From Ypsolopha sequella (taxonomy: Eukaryota > Arthropoda > Insecta > Lepidoptera > Ypsolophidae), in the NCBI GenBank assembly GCA_934047225.1, contig OW203991.1:4898001-4962000 (forward strand): 64,000 nucleotides of DNA, given 5' to 3'. Numbering within the stretch: the first letter of the stretch is position 1; each line of letters opens with the position of its first letter. Below the pieces are notes generated by a model that saw only the letters and a list, made by a program, of their open reading frames with translations, made no database searches and was not told where the DNA came from. The translations under genes were made by a program, and so were the position numbers. This document shows positions 20,814 through 32,182 of the stretch, piece after piece.

Positions 20814-20831
20814 AAATAAAAATAAATTCAA
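20814..20831 (+). terminator. Candidate polyadenylation signals of gene A
   Basis: Overlapping AATAAA hexamers 15-30 bp after the stop codon of gene A. The very short 3' UTR is usual for insect digestive-type proteases. Confidence 0.6.
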
Positions 20832-21035
20832 TTCAAAGACACGGTTTTATTTCAACACGTAAATAAAAAAATAACATGAAGAGTTTTGCCAATTTAAAAC
20901 CAACAAGCTTGCAAACTTTTGCATTCAGAGAATGTTTTTATTATTTTTCAACACATTTGCTCAAAATATGCATTTACAAAGCCTGTATACATTGTTCGAA
21001 AATTAAACATTACGCAGCATACAATGCAACGTGCG

Positions 21036-21081
21036 ATAAAATAGGTACTCTCACCTAAGTAAAATAGGTACTCTCACCTAA
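21036..21081. repeat. Tandem duplication of a 23-bp unit
   Basis: AAAATAGGTACTCTCACCTAAGT-type unit (23 bp) present twice without a gap. Confidence 0.8.
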
Positions 21082-21769
21082 GTACCGATTTTACCGCATC
21101 CTCCGTTGTATCGCGCCGTGCGTATCCTTTACGGTTTTTTTTTTTAATTTCCATAAAAAATATTTAAGAATTCCACCAAGGAGTTTCACATTACGAGAAT
21201 AGATGACCAAAACTCCTTGGAAGCGCTTTTGCTCAATATGTCTGTCTTACTTTAATACTAAAGAGAAAATGAAGCTAAAGATGTAGTTCTAATTTTCACC
21301 ACATGCACGTGGCGCCATTTGCATTGCAAATGCGCGCCATTTTAGTTAGCCCATTTTCATATCAGATTAGAAGCGTCAAAGATTGTTTGTTGCGACTTTC
21401 CGAATAATAAACAAAATAATAATATGAATTCAAGTGACGAATCCGATATTAATATGGAATCTACTCCCTTCTCCATGATATCATGAATTAGGCGCAAATT
21501 GCAGAAAATTGTCTGTTGCCGCCAAAATCGCGAGAGCGCTATTTAATGACTTACAATAATTTTATACCATGGAAGACTCGAAGAAATACTCAATCATTCT
21601 CTGAAAATGTTTTGATGGCTTACTTCAATGAATTACTTTCTTTCCAAGAGTAGTGACCTATGTGTATAATTTCCTATTTGCTATTAAAAATAGTTCAATG
21701 AAAATGTTTGTTTCATTACCTTTTGTACTGTTTTCTCGGAAATGTGTTGAAAAACGTTGTATGACACAC

Positions 21770-21870
21770 GTGCGGAAATTGGTTTTTACAAACTCGTGAC
21801 TATGGTAAGCCTTCGACTTCGTCTCGGGCTTACATTCGTCTACTCGTTTGTAAAAACCAACTTACCGCAC
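21770..21870. repeat. Palindromic MITE-like stem-loop
   Basis: The arm at 21770-21796 (GTGCGGAAATTGGTTTTTAC...) pairs with 21845-21870 (GTAAAAACCAACTTACCGCAC). The loop has its own inverted repeat AAGCC..GGCTT around GACTTCGTCTCG. A non-coding foldback typical of small DNA elements in Lepidoptera. Confidence 0.7.
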
Positions 21871-22203
21871 TAATATCATAAATAACTATTATTTCACAGT
21901 GATTTTATTTACAGTGTCACCATAGTGTCACTATCACAAATATGAGATATATTTGTCTCCACTTTTCCTTTCACTTATTTAACCGACATAAACCGACCGA
22001 CATAGCCACAAAAACTATAAGTACGGATCCAAAATAAGTTCAATGAATACGTGAACGATTACCTGCAGACTTCAGCCTTATTTCTCTTAAGGATAGATGA
22101 ACCTCTCATGACGTTGAACTTTTATATAAAATCAGGCCAAGCATATAAGACTAAGGATGAAGGGCGCTCGCTCATATAGTCCCTATTTACTCTTCTTTTA
22201 AAG

Positions 22204-22477
22204 GAATCTGGCAGTGGCGTGCATAGAACTTTTTCCGGAAAAGCAATCAGAAGTTCAAGTTTGACAATTAAAAAAAACATGAACAAATTTAATAACACTC
22301 TGTAAAAAAAATTGTATGAAAATGTTCACTCTAGGGTAGGCAGTGCCTACCCTGGCGTCATACAAACTTTATTTTTTCAAAGTGTTATTTAAATTTTTTC
22401 ATATTTTTTTTATTGTCATACTTGTCTTTCTGGTTGCTTTTCCGGAAAAAAGTTCTGTGCACGCCACTGGAATATGG
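22204..22477. mobile_element. hAT-like MITE with 8-bp target duplication
   Basis: Element 22212-22469 (258 bp) with inverted ends CAGTGGCGTGCA...TGCACGCCACTG, pairing on through TTTCCGGAAAAGCAA. It is flanked by GAATCTGG (22204-22211) and GAATATGG (22470-22477), an 8-bp duplication with one mismatch. The CAGTGGCG ends and 8-bp TSD suggest hAT ancestry. The centre contains a perfect small palindrome GGGTAGGCAGTGCCTACCC. No ORF. Confidence 0.82.
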
Positions 22478-24084
22478 GAAGTAAATATCCGGACATTTCA
22501 CTATCTCTAACATCTCAAGAATAGTCTGTGATCGATACAGGTGAAATACAAGTCATAGTTCACACTCGGTACGCCCACTTTTCACCGACGATATCGCGTC
22601 AAGGTCGGTGATTCATTCGTGGTTAGCAGTCCGGAACTATGCAGGAGCTATATAAACGATCCAGACAAAAATATTAAAATTATATGTCAAAATATCAGAA
22701 GTGTCGATTGTAATTTTGATGGTTTTCTTATTTGCTTTCAAGGCTTAAAATTGATCATTATAAATAATCATATAATAATATAATATCAATCGTCAATGTC
22801 ATAAATAACTTCTTCAAGATTAGCCGTTATCATCAAAATAGTAATAGTAGCTGTTAAAAATGAGATTCACTCCTAATCGGCAGCAGGAATAGCAAAAGCA
22901 GCATAAAAAAATATTCTGTAATAATTCAGAACCCGAAATAATATGTCGTTTAAGTGTGTATTTTGTAAAACCCGATAAATATATGTTAAACAGTCCAATA
23001 GGACATAATAATAATACATAATTTATAATATGATAAATAATAATATAATTTATAATATAATATAATAAATAATAATCAATTAATTTGGTATGATAAACAT
23101 TTATATTTATATAAAGATCTTTCGGGTATGTTTTACCAATAAACAAAATTTTTCGAAAATTACAAACATTACAAACAAAATTACAAAAATAAAGTAATCT
23201 TAGGCATGCATTTTTTATGGTTTCAATTTGTTGAGTAGATTGTATTACAATAGGTGGACAACCATTATCTTTGCGTATCAAAATTTTCCCACGTGATATC
23301 CAGCAGTATTGGAATTTTCATTCCTTCACAAGTTCTCGCGCGTAAAAGTTGTTACTAAGTTTTTGACTCGGCTAGCTCTTAGAGGTCCAGTATAAATACT
23401 TGGCTTTACGACATGAGGAATACGTGAACAAAACACAGTTAATGGGCGCCACTTAATTTTATTAGGTAAAATCAAGAAAACCTAGAAATTATAAATATTT
23501 AACAACAAAATAACAAAACAACTAAAACCAAATTAGTTTCCTCACTTGATATTAAATCACAATAAATTATTTTATATCCCCTTCTGTCTTCATAAGTACA
23601 AAATTCTAGCACATATTTATTTATCAAGTTCTATTTCATACCCGACACAGTACAATTATTTAAAAAATTGTTGTCCTACATAAAGGACAAAATAAATTCT
23701 CCTCCTCTAGTACTTTTTAATATTTACATAAAAATTAGATATAGCTAATACCACTTATCTTTCGACTAGTTCACATGTTGTTCTTTATAAAGGACATCAA
23801 GAAATATCCATATTCTGCCATTGTTAATTATGATGTCTTAATCACTTCCAAGCAAATAGTATTGTATACGAATAAAGAACGGCATTTAACTGTAAGGAAC
23901 CAAATATATTTTCTTTAGATCTTGAAGACCAAAACAAGAACAAATAAAAGAAATGTTAATCCAACCAAAAACTCACCAGCCGTTCCCTTCTTTTCTTATA
24001 CTAAATAAATAATTTATTCAGTTGTTCAACTTTGACTCTGTTTACGAATTTAGTCATTAAAAAATATTTATTTTACAATATTTC
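22478..24084. other. No gene seen, very AT-rich
   Basis: 1.6 kb with runs of ATAATA-type low complexity around 22980-23090. The open frame on the minus strand at 22820-23281 is a product of low complexity and has no domain. Confidence 0.5.
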
Positions 24085-24092
24085 CTGTAAAC
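24085..24092. repeat. 8-bp target-site duplication (left) CTGTAAAC
   Basis: Identical to 25646-25653 on the other side of the element. Confidence 0.9.
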
Positions 24093-24240
24093 CTCAGATA
24101 AAGAACCAGTAGATGGAGTCAAATAATGACGTTTAGGTAATAGAGCGAGATCCCTTATCGGTTAACCTCAGATAAAGAACCAGTAGATGGAGTCAAATAA
24201 TGACGTTTAGGTAATAGAGCGAGATCCCTTATCGGTTAAC
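24093..24240. repeat. Tandem duplication of the 74-bp element end
   Basis: The unit starts CTCAGATAAAGAACC and ends CCCTTATCGGTTAAC. The two copies are directly adjacent and appear identical. Only the outer copy abuts the TSD. Confidence 0.9.
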
Positions 24241-24432
24241 AGATGTGAAAGAATGAGATAAGAGATTAGTTTTTGTCCTTGTCAGCGTGGCCGGATTTTT
24301 TGTTTGTCACAATGTCACAACTCGAGTTGTGACAAACAAACAAAATTGTTTGCATATTTCTAAGTTTTTTAATGTTTAAGTGCATTTTAAGATTAAATCA
24401 ACGAAAGTATTATTTTACTTAGTTTCTGCGCT

Positions 24433-24503
24433 ATGGTTGGCTGTAGTATTTTAGGCTGTAAAAGCAGCAGTGAACGAAAAATTTACGGAATAACATTTCA
24501 CAC
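24433..24503 (+). CDS. THAP domain protein, exon 1 (in P-like element)
   Basis: ATG at 24433 opens MVGCSILGCKSSSERKIYG and ends ITFH with a donor GTAAGT at 24504. The first Cys pair (C4, C9) is that of the C2CH THAP zinc finger. The exon breaks two bases into the codon after FH; the next exon restores HTFP, the conserved THAP block. The start is supported by the usual position of the first Cys close to the N-terminus. Confidence 0.8.
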
Positions 24504-24705
24504 GTAAGTAGAGAATTTATGTATTGTTGACTTTGTAAAGCCTTGTAATTATCATTCATAGTATTTTGCGTAGTTTCTGCATGCTGTTTGTTAATAAAAT
24601 TAAGATTTATTGCATAATTTCCTTAAAATAATTTATCGTAACCTTCAACAATGTTGCCAGCGAATGAAAGTTATCTACCCTAATATTTTTTATATCACAT
24701 TTCAG

Positions 24706-24838
24706 GTTTCCTTCTAATGCTGAAATACAGAAGAAATGGCTGCACGCTACTGGGCGACAAAATTGGAAAGCAACGAAGTATTCGAGAATTTGTTCAGTTC
24801 ACTTTGATGATATAAAAGAAAAAAAAGGGTGCAGTTAA
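24706..24838 (+). CDS. THAP domain protein, exon 2 (truncated)
   Basis: Acceptor TTTCAG at 24700-24705. The exon reads FPSNAEIQKKWLHATGR and then RICSVHFDDIKEKKGCS, stop TAA 24836-24838. It has the conserved Pro (FP), Trp (KKW) and the C-x2-H (CSVH) of THAP. The usual C-terminal AVPT motif is replaced by KGCS and a stop, and no transposase follows. Total product about 67 residues: a DNA-binding domain alone, perhaps able to bind the element ends as a repressor; this last point is inference. Confidence 0.8.
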
Positions 24839-25317
24839 GACAATGTCCTGTATTACTACTATGGCGCGCTCTATAGCTCTTTGTGCAACCTGATTCTTTT
24901 GTGAGCATCCCGGTTACATGTTTAATAAATAAATATGTTTTATTGTAATAAACATAGATTTTTTAATTGAATATCTTTTTTATTTATACCATAAAACAAA
25001 GTGACAAATTTAAAATTAAATAATTTTTTAAATTATTATTCAGAATAATTTTTTGGTTGACAGTTACCGTTACGTGGATGTCACTGTATGCAATGTGTAT
25101 TCAAGAAAATATTTTATAAATAAAAACAAATAACTAGAGACCGATGGTTTCCGATATTTTCCATAAAACAATCTCACTGTTGATCGCGCTAAGACTGAAT
25201 TTACGACGCAACGTGGCGCGGGGATGACAATAAATATTAAACCTGCATGTTTTTTCCATAGTTTTCATTACAATATCGTGTAATGAAAGCTGCGGACCAA
25301 ATCAACACAATATATCC

Positions 25318-25465
25318 GATTCTGAAGGCTTTAATTTTAGTTTTAGTGCTGTCAAAACTAAATTTTCTTCATTGCAAAATAGTCCTTAACTGTTAGGGTT
25401 AGAAGTTAAATTACTTTGGAAAATTTTAAGTTTTGACAGCACTAAAACTAAAATTAAAGCCTTCA
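25318..25465. mobile_element. Palindromic MITE nested in the P-like element
   Basis: 148 bp with arms of about 45 bp starting CCGATTCTGAAGGCTTTAAT and mirrored at 25420-25465. A related arm lies at 10507-10560. No clear TSD. Confidence 0.75.
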
Positions 25466-25645
25466 GAATCGGCTTTAATGTATATTTAAAATCAAGTAGG
25501 AACCTCAAAATTACACAAAACAATATATTTTTTGCAATATTCCCCAGTTTTGGGTAAAAGTTTCAACATTGGCAACATTCTAAACATCTATCGCTGTCTC
25601 ATGCACAGCCACGCTGAGGGTCCATCTACTGGTTCTTTATCTGAG

Positions 25646-25653
25646 CTGTAAAC
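25646..25653. repeat. 8-bp target-site duplication (right) CTGTAAAC
   Basis: Matches 24085-24092 exactly. Confidence 0.9.
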
Positions 25654-25827
25654 ATTCTACTTCTTTACTGACATTTTATTTTCTTCCTTAAAAAAAATGA
25701 CACCACTTCACTTCACCTTTTTGTTCTTTTAATTCAAAACTAGGAAATCTATTTTATGGTCAGTATTGAAATGTCAAAGTTAAGAAAAGGTTGTATAAAA
25801 GAGAGAACTATTTCAAATGCACAAAAC

Positions 25828-26597
25828 TCATGCAACAAAGTAAAGCGATTTCGTCCTTGGTGTTAGGAACTCTGAAGCATAAATTGGTAATTTTTCTCCT
25901 TGTAGTCCCAATTGTTCAGAATTTAATTTATTTTCTTTGTTTTTATTTTTATTGAATTGCTATTGCACGTAACACATCATCTTTGCATTTGGTGTCCTTA
26001 AACTCAACAATCTCTGGCCCTTTTTCCTTGCCCATTCTAAAAACACTTTACACTTTCAGACATAACATCAGTTTCAACCACCTTCATCAAAGAAGTCATA
26101 ATTTCGTTAAGGTTTTCGTTTTGGGTCCTTGATACATTTCTTATGTCTAATTGCTGCTTTATCTGCAGTTTTTGCATTTCATCAAGTTGTTCCTCCAAGT
26201 AAATGATTCTCTTTACTGCATCATACCGCTGTAATGTAAGATTGTCGAGGCTGTTTTTAATTTCCTTGAGTTGTGTAGTTTGAATCTCCAACATTTTTGC
26301 ATTTGACTCCAAAAACTGAGTGTTCTGCCTTTTTATATCATCCATACCTTTTTTCAGCTCGTTAAATTTGGTAACTTGTTTTATTTCAAATTCCTCAAAA
26401 AGTGCGGATATTTTATCAAATATTTGACCATCTAAGTCAGGTTGCTTATGCTTACGCTTTCTAGTATTGACATTTAAATTTTCATCTGACTCGGCAGCTT
26501 GGCCCGCCGCCGAAGTCTGTTTATCACCGCTACTGGTCCGTTTAATCGGTGATCGATCAACACCCATATTGTCCCGTGGGTAAGATTTGATAAACAA
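25828..26597 (-). pseudogene. FP-domain (baculovirus FP25-like) ORF1-type pseudogene
   Basis: Minus strand. The open part (26597-26037, 186 codons) starts near MGVDRSPIKRTSSGDKQ, has a basic patch RKRKHKQ and a long coiled coil (FDKISALFEEF to LRDIRN region), then stops at KCF. Downstream, other frames hold GPEIVEFKDTKCKDDVLRA (26035-25950) and LGLQGEKLPIYASEFLTP (about 25918-25860), which are the RRM-like and C-terminal blocks of the FP family. So the gene has lost its middle and its frame. Such proteins occur both as LINE ORF1s and as free host copies in Lepidoptera; no RT follows here. A GC-rich stretch at 26600-26830 could be its old promoter. Confidence 0.7.
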
Positions 26598-27109
26598 CTC
26601 ACAGGAGGCAGCTCGGCGTTCTCGTAGCAGGCTCGTAAGACCGTAGGTAAAGATTTAAACCATACGTCGAACTCGCTCGATATCATCCAACGCACAGGCA
26701 CAGTATTTATACTGTGGCACAGGTGTCCGGCACAGTATAAGTGTGTCCGGTGACCGAGTCCGGTCGCTGACCCGATGACTCAGGCGGCGACGAGTGCGTG
26801 CACGCAAACATAGACAATTATGTATGGTAGGTCAGTTATACTGACCGTTAGTCAAAATGTTCATAATAGTTTTGCTTATAACTTTTGTTAGAAATGAGTT
26901 ATCAATTTGAGGTTTTCGCTATGATGACACTTTTAGTTTAATGAACACACTGATATGATCGTTATACTGAGGCAACAATTAAAAGCACGTAACAAAACGT
27001 AAAAACGAAAAGTGAAATATTGGTAAAACTAACGATGAATGTGTTTTTGAAGAAAAAATAAAAAATTAAGAGATTTTTTTTAATTTTTGCAATTATTAAA
27101 ACCACCTAT
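26598..27109. other. No gene seen
   Basis: Moderately GC-rich to 26820 (CCGGTGACC, GTCCGG motifs), then AT-rich. No supported ORF. Confidence 0.45.
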
Positions 27110-27870
27110 GAAGTTAACAACGGTCCAGTAACGGTTTTTCTTACTTTGAATCAAGTTATCAAAGTCTTTCTGCGGGATATTGTCCCAGGTCCTGCTAAGA
27201 TGCCAAAAAAGTTGCTCTTCAGTCGCAATGTTTGCAGGAAAATTCTTCAAAGCCCTCCGTTAGAGCATGTCCCACGTCGTACTCCAGCAGCCAGCTGGTC
27301 ACCACACACGCAATGTGCAGACCAACATGAATTCTCATCCAAACCATAATTGTGCCGCCGTGGTATGGATGGACTTCCTGAGAGTGTTGCAGACGGTTCT
27401 CACGACCAGGAACTCGCCATACGCGTACTCTTTGGAAATTGGGATAGAAATTGAATCAGGATTCATCGGTAAACAGCACTACAGACCAGTGGTTATCTTC
27501 CCAGAGCAAATGTTCACGAACTCACTGTAATTTTCGTCCATGATTTCCTCAGCGTAGTGCTGGAGTACGAAGCGGTCTACGAGCATAAAGGTTAGCTTCA
27601 TGCAGTCTTCACAGTTTTGTCACTCACAATCAACGGGTGCTCTGACTGGAGTCTTTGAACCAACTGCATGGCCGTAACATTTGGTTGTCTTCTCGCGGCA
27701 ACTTGCAAAAATCGGTCTTGTCGTTGGGTGATTATGCGCTTCCCGCCTGTCTGTGTGTCTTTCAATCACTTCACCAGTAGCACGATAACGTGACCATAAC
27801 CTTGATATCACGTTTTGTTTTGTTCCAATCTCCTCAGCAATACCACACCTCCGACACTTCATAGTCCTCG
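27110..27870 (-). pseudogene. Tc1/mariner transposase pseudogene
   Basis: Minus strand. The N-terminal helix-turn-helix part reads AEEIGTKQNVISRLWSRYRA and TGEVIERHTDR (27862-27760). After a frame change comes VVLFTDES (about 27475-27450), the first catalytic Asp of Tc1-type DDE enzymes, then VRVWRVPGRENRL and GGTIMVW. The distal catalytic residues are missing. Several stops and frame changes. Degenerate relic, no TIR found by eye. Confidence 0.75.
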
Positions 27871-28925
27871 CTCAAGTTATTTACCTACACTCTCAAGCGC
27901 GCACTACAGTACTTACATCTTCACTACATATATTTATAATTATGCGTTTTTTTTTAATGTATATTTCTAAGCTTTGTAAGTAAATACTTTCAATATTAAG
28001 GCCCCAGACTCTCTTTGCAACATTTCGCTTTCATCTTACCTGAGGCTTTAGAAGTGGCGCTCCCCCCGCTGCATTAAGATGTTAGAGACCGCACCTGAAT
28101 GTTGCTCTACTTCGTTAAATGAGTGTACGATTACTTAAAATTTGACATGTGAAGATTTTTAAGATGCCCGAAAATTTCTTTATTCATCAAGATTTTCATT
28201 TAACTAATGCCTGACATAAAAAATACCTTTATAAAATTTGGAAATGTAGAAAATTAATAATCAAATTGTAACAATGAAAACATTTAAAATTATGTATTCC
28301 TAATACTCACACACATATTACAATCAGTTCTTTAAGTAATATAATATCAAAAATAGAAACTCTTACCGTAATTAAGTGTCTGTCAGTTTGTGTGTCCATG
28401 ATTATGACTAAGGTGCAATAAAAAAGGTAAAAAATTTAGTTTTAGAAATGTGATGTTTTAATGATAAGAACCGCAGCTGCGTACATTTTTTTGTTTTGAT
28501 GCATTATTGTCTAGCACGTTGTTATCTCGACTGTTGGTTTTAGTGACTTCGATAGATTTTTAAGATATTTTAAATAAAAGTAAGTAAAGTAATAAAAATA
28601 ATGTAGCTTCGACAACAGTCGGCATCGTGCGTATAAATTTACTGGAGATTCTAAGAAATGAGTTTTCTTGTTTGTTGTTGCCTTGCACGTGTTTACCTCG
28701 ACTGCTACACTGTGGTTAGATTGTTATGCGTTGTCTTTAAATCTAAAATATTTTCATTTTATAATAAAGACAAGGTATACGAGGGATTTTCTGGGAGCAA
28801 AAGTAAATAAAAGAATGATAATCATGCAATTCTTTTATTTAAAAACAATCAAAGGATCATAGCTATTGTTAGTGACTTTGAAATCTACTACTTATTTTAC
28901 TTTTTTATATTTTTAAATCACTAAG
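27871..28925. other. No gene seen
   Basis: AT-rich intergenic sequence. Two weakly similar segments containing GCACGTTGTTATCTCGACTG (28516) and GCACGTGTTTACCTCGACTG (28685) may be remnants of one repeat. Confidence 0.45.
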
Positions 28926-29262
28926 TTTTCCCGGTTATTGGTCAGTTATGATCTATAATGGAGATTTTTTTCATATTTTTCGGTCTACCAGTTTCGGACA
29001 TACACATTTTTGTATTTTTTTTTAAAGATTTCTCAAAACCAGTGCCAGCAAATATAGTAAAAGTATATATTTTTACAATCACCTTTTTAGTGTCTACAGT
29101 TTCATACCCATATTGTATTTTTAGGATATTTTTTATTTTTCTCACTTTTGTTTTGAAAATATTTTAAAATATGTAGGCAAATTAATGCTATTTTTGTGCC
29201 AAATTTCATGTCTTTAAATTTACGGTGCTAAAGTTATGATGCTGTGAAATACGGACGAACGT
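28926..29262. mobile_element. Truncated inverted copy of the MITE at 19293-20232
   Basis: Starting at CCCGGTTATTGG, it shares in reverse orientation the blocks GGTCTACCAGTTTCGG, TTCTCAAAACCAGTGCC and TTTCATGTCTTTAAATTTACG with the longer MITE. Only one end is present. Confidence 0.65.
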
Positions 29263-31764
29263 AGATTAGACTTTATTTTATCGAAACAGGGATTTCTTAA
29301 AATATTCAAAAAATATTTTATCAATAGTTGTTTAATTATTAAATGATAAGTGCAATATTCAAGTAGAGCAACTTTCATGATACAGTTCGCCTCTCCATAA
29401 GAATCTACGCGAGGGAAAGGGAGCAACCGTGCGAGCGGGAGGTAAAATGACGTCGAGCTACACAACACACGTCTGAACGCTGCGATGTCCCAGCGAAACT
29501 GAGGGAAATTTCGACGCGTTTTGTGTTTTAAACTCTCGATAAGTTTAATAAGTAATACGTTAAAGTAGTAAAGTTTCATAAGTTAAAGTAATACCGTTTT
29601 TTGTTATTTCACTTATTAATAGGTCTATTCTACGTGTTTTAAATTTGACTACGCTAAACGATAGTTTTCTAGTAGAAAAAAAAATATTTTAGCAGTGGTT
29701 GAATTCATAAAATCACAACTACTTAAAGCACTCGAAATAAGGAAACTAAAGTATTATCCAAAAAAGTAACCAGGTAAGATTATTGTTGAAAACATGGAAA
29801 TAAAAGATACCTGAATAAATTTCTTGTTTTTGTCATAATTTTTACGTGACGTGTGCATGAATGAGACTCTCAACGCGTAGAACATAAATAAAGGTATGTT
29901 TAAAGCCTAAAAAACCTATTAAAAGTAGCATTAAAGTAAATGAAAAAATATGTTTTGAAATCTTCAAATTCCACACTATAAATTAACGTAAAATGTATTT
30001 TATTTATTGCTTTCTTACTAACTAAAATAAAATTTTACTTTTCTGATAATTCTGCAAGAATACTGATTTTTAAGGGACTGGAGCCTTAAGGGAACTAGTT
30101 ATACAAAGCCTGGATAGAGAGAAACGAGCTTACTATGAACATTATGTTAACATTAAGTTTAAGGCGATATGTAAAAGTTTTAGCGTCCCTGTTACTCCAT
30201 ATGCGAAAAAACCCTCAGTGCGAGAGGGACAGTTTCGTGGAAAAGTAGCAAAAAGTCTGTTTTTTATTAATATAAAATGTACTAAAAATGCTATCAAAAT
30301 TTCGTTTAACCAGGTCCTAGATATTGTTAAAACCTATCTAATAAAATATAATTGCAGTCCATATGTCATTCTAAATTGTCGAACCAGGAGAATTGGTGTC
30401 GATAAAGACCTCATTTCAATAAATATTTCTATCGAGCCGAAATTCTCCAATCGCGTTTCTGTTTTAACAGATCCCTAGAGGAAGATTCCAAAAATAATAT
30501 ACAATTTTTTCAAAATTATACATTATTTACCGAAGTAGATATAGAAGTTCTGAAATTGTCGATTTTTTTCCGTAGCGCCTTAAAGACCCTAAATCAATGT
30601 GGAAAAACATAAAACAAACGATCCAATACAAACAAAGTATATCGGAACTTCCTTATCACTTTGTCGATGCTGAAGCTATTAATAGTAGATATGTATGTAT
30701 GTACGTTTTTTTTTTTTATTTCCGCCGGTATATTTATTTAGGAAAGTTGTTCAGTATGATCATTAGGGTTGTTCCCAAGTTCCTCCATTCTTTTGTTATA
30801 GAAAAGATTAACATTGCCTACATCAGTTCCCAAAATCATCCATGATTTTATTACTTTAATATTATTATCATTTTTTAGTTCCATTCTCATCCAAAGTAGC
30901 TGAGTACAGTCAGGTGATTAAATTCAAGGTGTATGGAGTATTGTGAAATACATTTTAATAATACGATGGAAGCAGTGCGTCTGTCAGATGGCACCAGTCT
31001 AATTGTAACAAATAGGCTTTTCAAAGCAGAAGAGGTTTTATTAACTATTTGAAAAAATATCAAAATTATGGTAGTTATTATAGTTTGAGTTTAAGGCTTG
31101 AATAAAAAAACATGTACCTATTTCTTTGTATGATTTATTTTTGATACTCGAAACAAAATTCGAAAACAATGAGAACATGAAACGTAAACATAAAATAATC
31201 AAATCTTAACTCTAAATGAAATCAAAAAACAATAAGAAAGAGCATTCAACCCTTATACAATTTCTGCGAACTGAATTTACATTGTCGGACGAATTTCCTT
31301 AGGACGAATATTACACTGAACCATAAAAACGTTCCCTCCGCTGCCCCTCGATCATGTGAGTTAAATACTCAATAATAAACATCAAATACTTGACACTTAA
31401 AGCTTCTTTCACCGACAGTACCTTGCTAAGTTTCTTGGATGAAAATGAAACCAATTTTAACAAATACATTTTTATATTTTTATTCGTGGATGACTTTGGG
31501 AACTTTTTTTCGACATTCTTGGATGAACTTGGGAACAACCCGATCATTAGATTGTTTATTTATTTACACGCAGTGCACTACCATGTTCTGCATGTTCTGA
31601 GCAATATTGGTTTACTTTCGTTTTATGTTCGATCTCTTTTATATTTTTAATTTCAAAAGCTTAAATCAGAAACCTGTTCAATTTCATCATCAAATAGCAT
31701 TTATACCGCTACTAAAAATAGAACTCGTAAAAAATCAGATTATTTTTTTTTTCTTTAACGTCAG
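29263..31764. other. No gene seen; one weak LINE-like trace
   Basis: 2.5 kb of AT-rich sequence between the genes. Around 30597 the plus frame reads MWKNIKQTIQYKQS followed by FVDAEAINS, resembling the linker between endonuclease and RT in LINEs, but it is too short to be sure. The reading frames at 30218-30478 and 31311-31650 match nothing known to me. The region must contain the promoter of gene B if its first exon is here. Confidence 0.45.
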
Positions 31765-32049
31765 CTACGAAGAAACATGAACGAATTCAAAAAACTCATC
31801 ATAATTATGATAATTGAAATATTTAAACGTGCGAAATGTGGTTTCGAGCCCTTTGTAGTGGGTGGTGATTATACAGAAATTAAACATTACCCACATTCTG
31901 TGTTTTTGCTCGCAGAATGCAGTACGAATCTATTTACATGTGGATCCTCTATTTTGAATCAGAAGATTTTGCTTACAGCTGCACAATGCGTAGATGATTG
32001 TTTAAAACGCAAGGTTTCTGCTTTTGCGGGTAACGAGAACGTCGAAAAG
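31765..32049 (+). CDS. Serine protease gene B, early exon (catalytic His replaced by Gln)
   Basis: Frame from ATG 31777: a short basic start and hydrophobic run KKLIIIMIIEIF (possible signal peptide), then PFVVGGDYTEIKHYPHS (the IVGG-type start of the mature chain), C55 (FTCGSSIL) and LTAAQC at residues 67-71. TAAHC is the normal His57 block; here CAA (31984-31986) encodes Gln70. The exon ends GNENVEK with donor GTACGA at 32050, phase 0. Upstream, a T-rich tract and CAG (31762-31764) look like an acceptor, so coding or UTR may continue from another exon. No Arg precedes VVGG, so tryptic activation is not evident. A protease homologue is likely. Confidence 0.82.
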
Positions 32050-32180
32050 GTACGAGTACAACCAACGACAGTTTTTTTACGTTATACTATATCCTTATTT
32101 CTTGTTTCAGCAGCAGTATTTCAGTCGGCTTTTTTTGTTTGGGAGTGACTTAGAATGTTGTTGGCCTACTGGCCTTTACA
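32050..32180 (+). other. Start of the 22.8 kb intron of gene B
   Basis: Donor GTACGAGT at 32050. No coding sequence beyond it until 54860, apart from mobile elements. Confidence 0.6.
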
Positions 32181-32182
32181 AC

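Larger units (their letters stand above)
20832..22203. other. No gene seen; small repeats only
   Basis: Intergenic sequence between gene A and the next elements. Contains a 23-bp tandem duplication (21036-21081) and a stem-loop element (21770-21870). Short open frames are not supported. Confidence 0.5.
24093..25645 (+). mobile_element. P-element-like DNA transposon with THAP domain (non-autonomous)
   Basis: Terminal inverted repeat of about 25 bp (CTCAGATAAAGAACCAG...; mirrored at 25621-25645) and an exact 8-bp duplication CTGTAAAC on both sides (24085-24092, 25646-25653). The interior encodes a two-exon THAP domain but no transposase catalytic domain. THAP plus 8-bp TSD fits the P-element superfamily. 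The left terminal 74 bp is tandemly doubled (24093-24166, 24167-24240). A separate palindromic MITE sits inside at 25318-25465. Deletion derivative, still with clean ends. Confidence 0.85.

Noticed and set aside
22820..23281. 153-codon minus-strand ORF
   Set aside because: Made of low-complexity Tyr/Ile-rich sequence from AT repeats; no domain.
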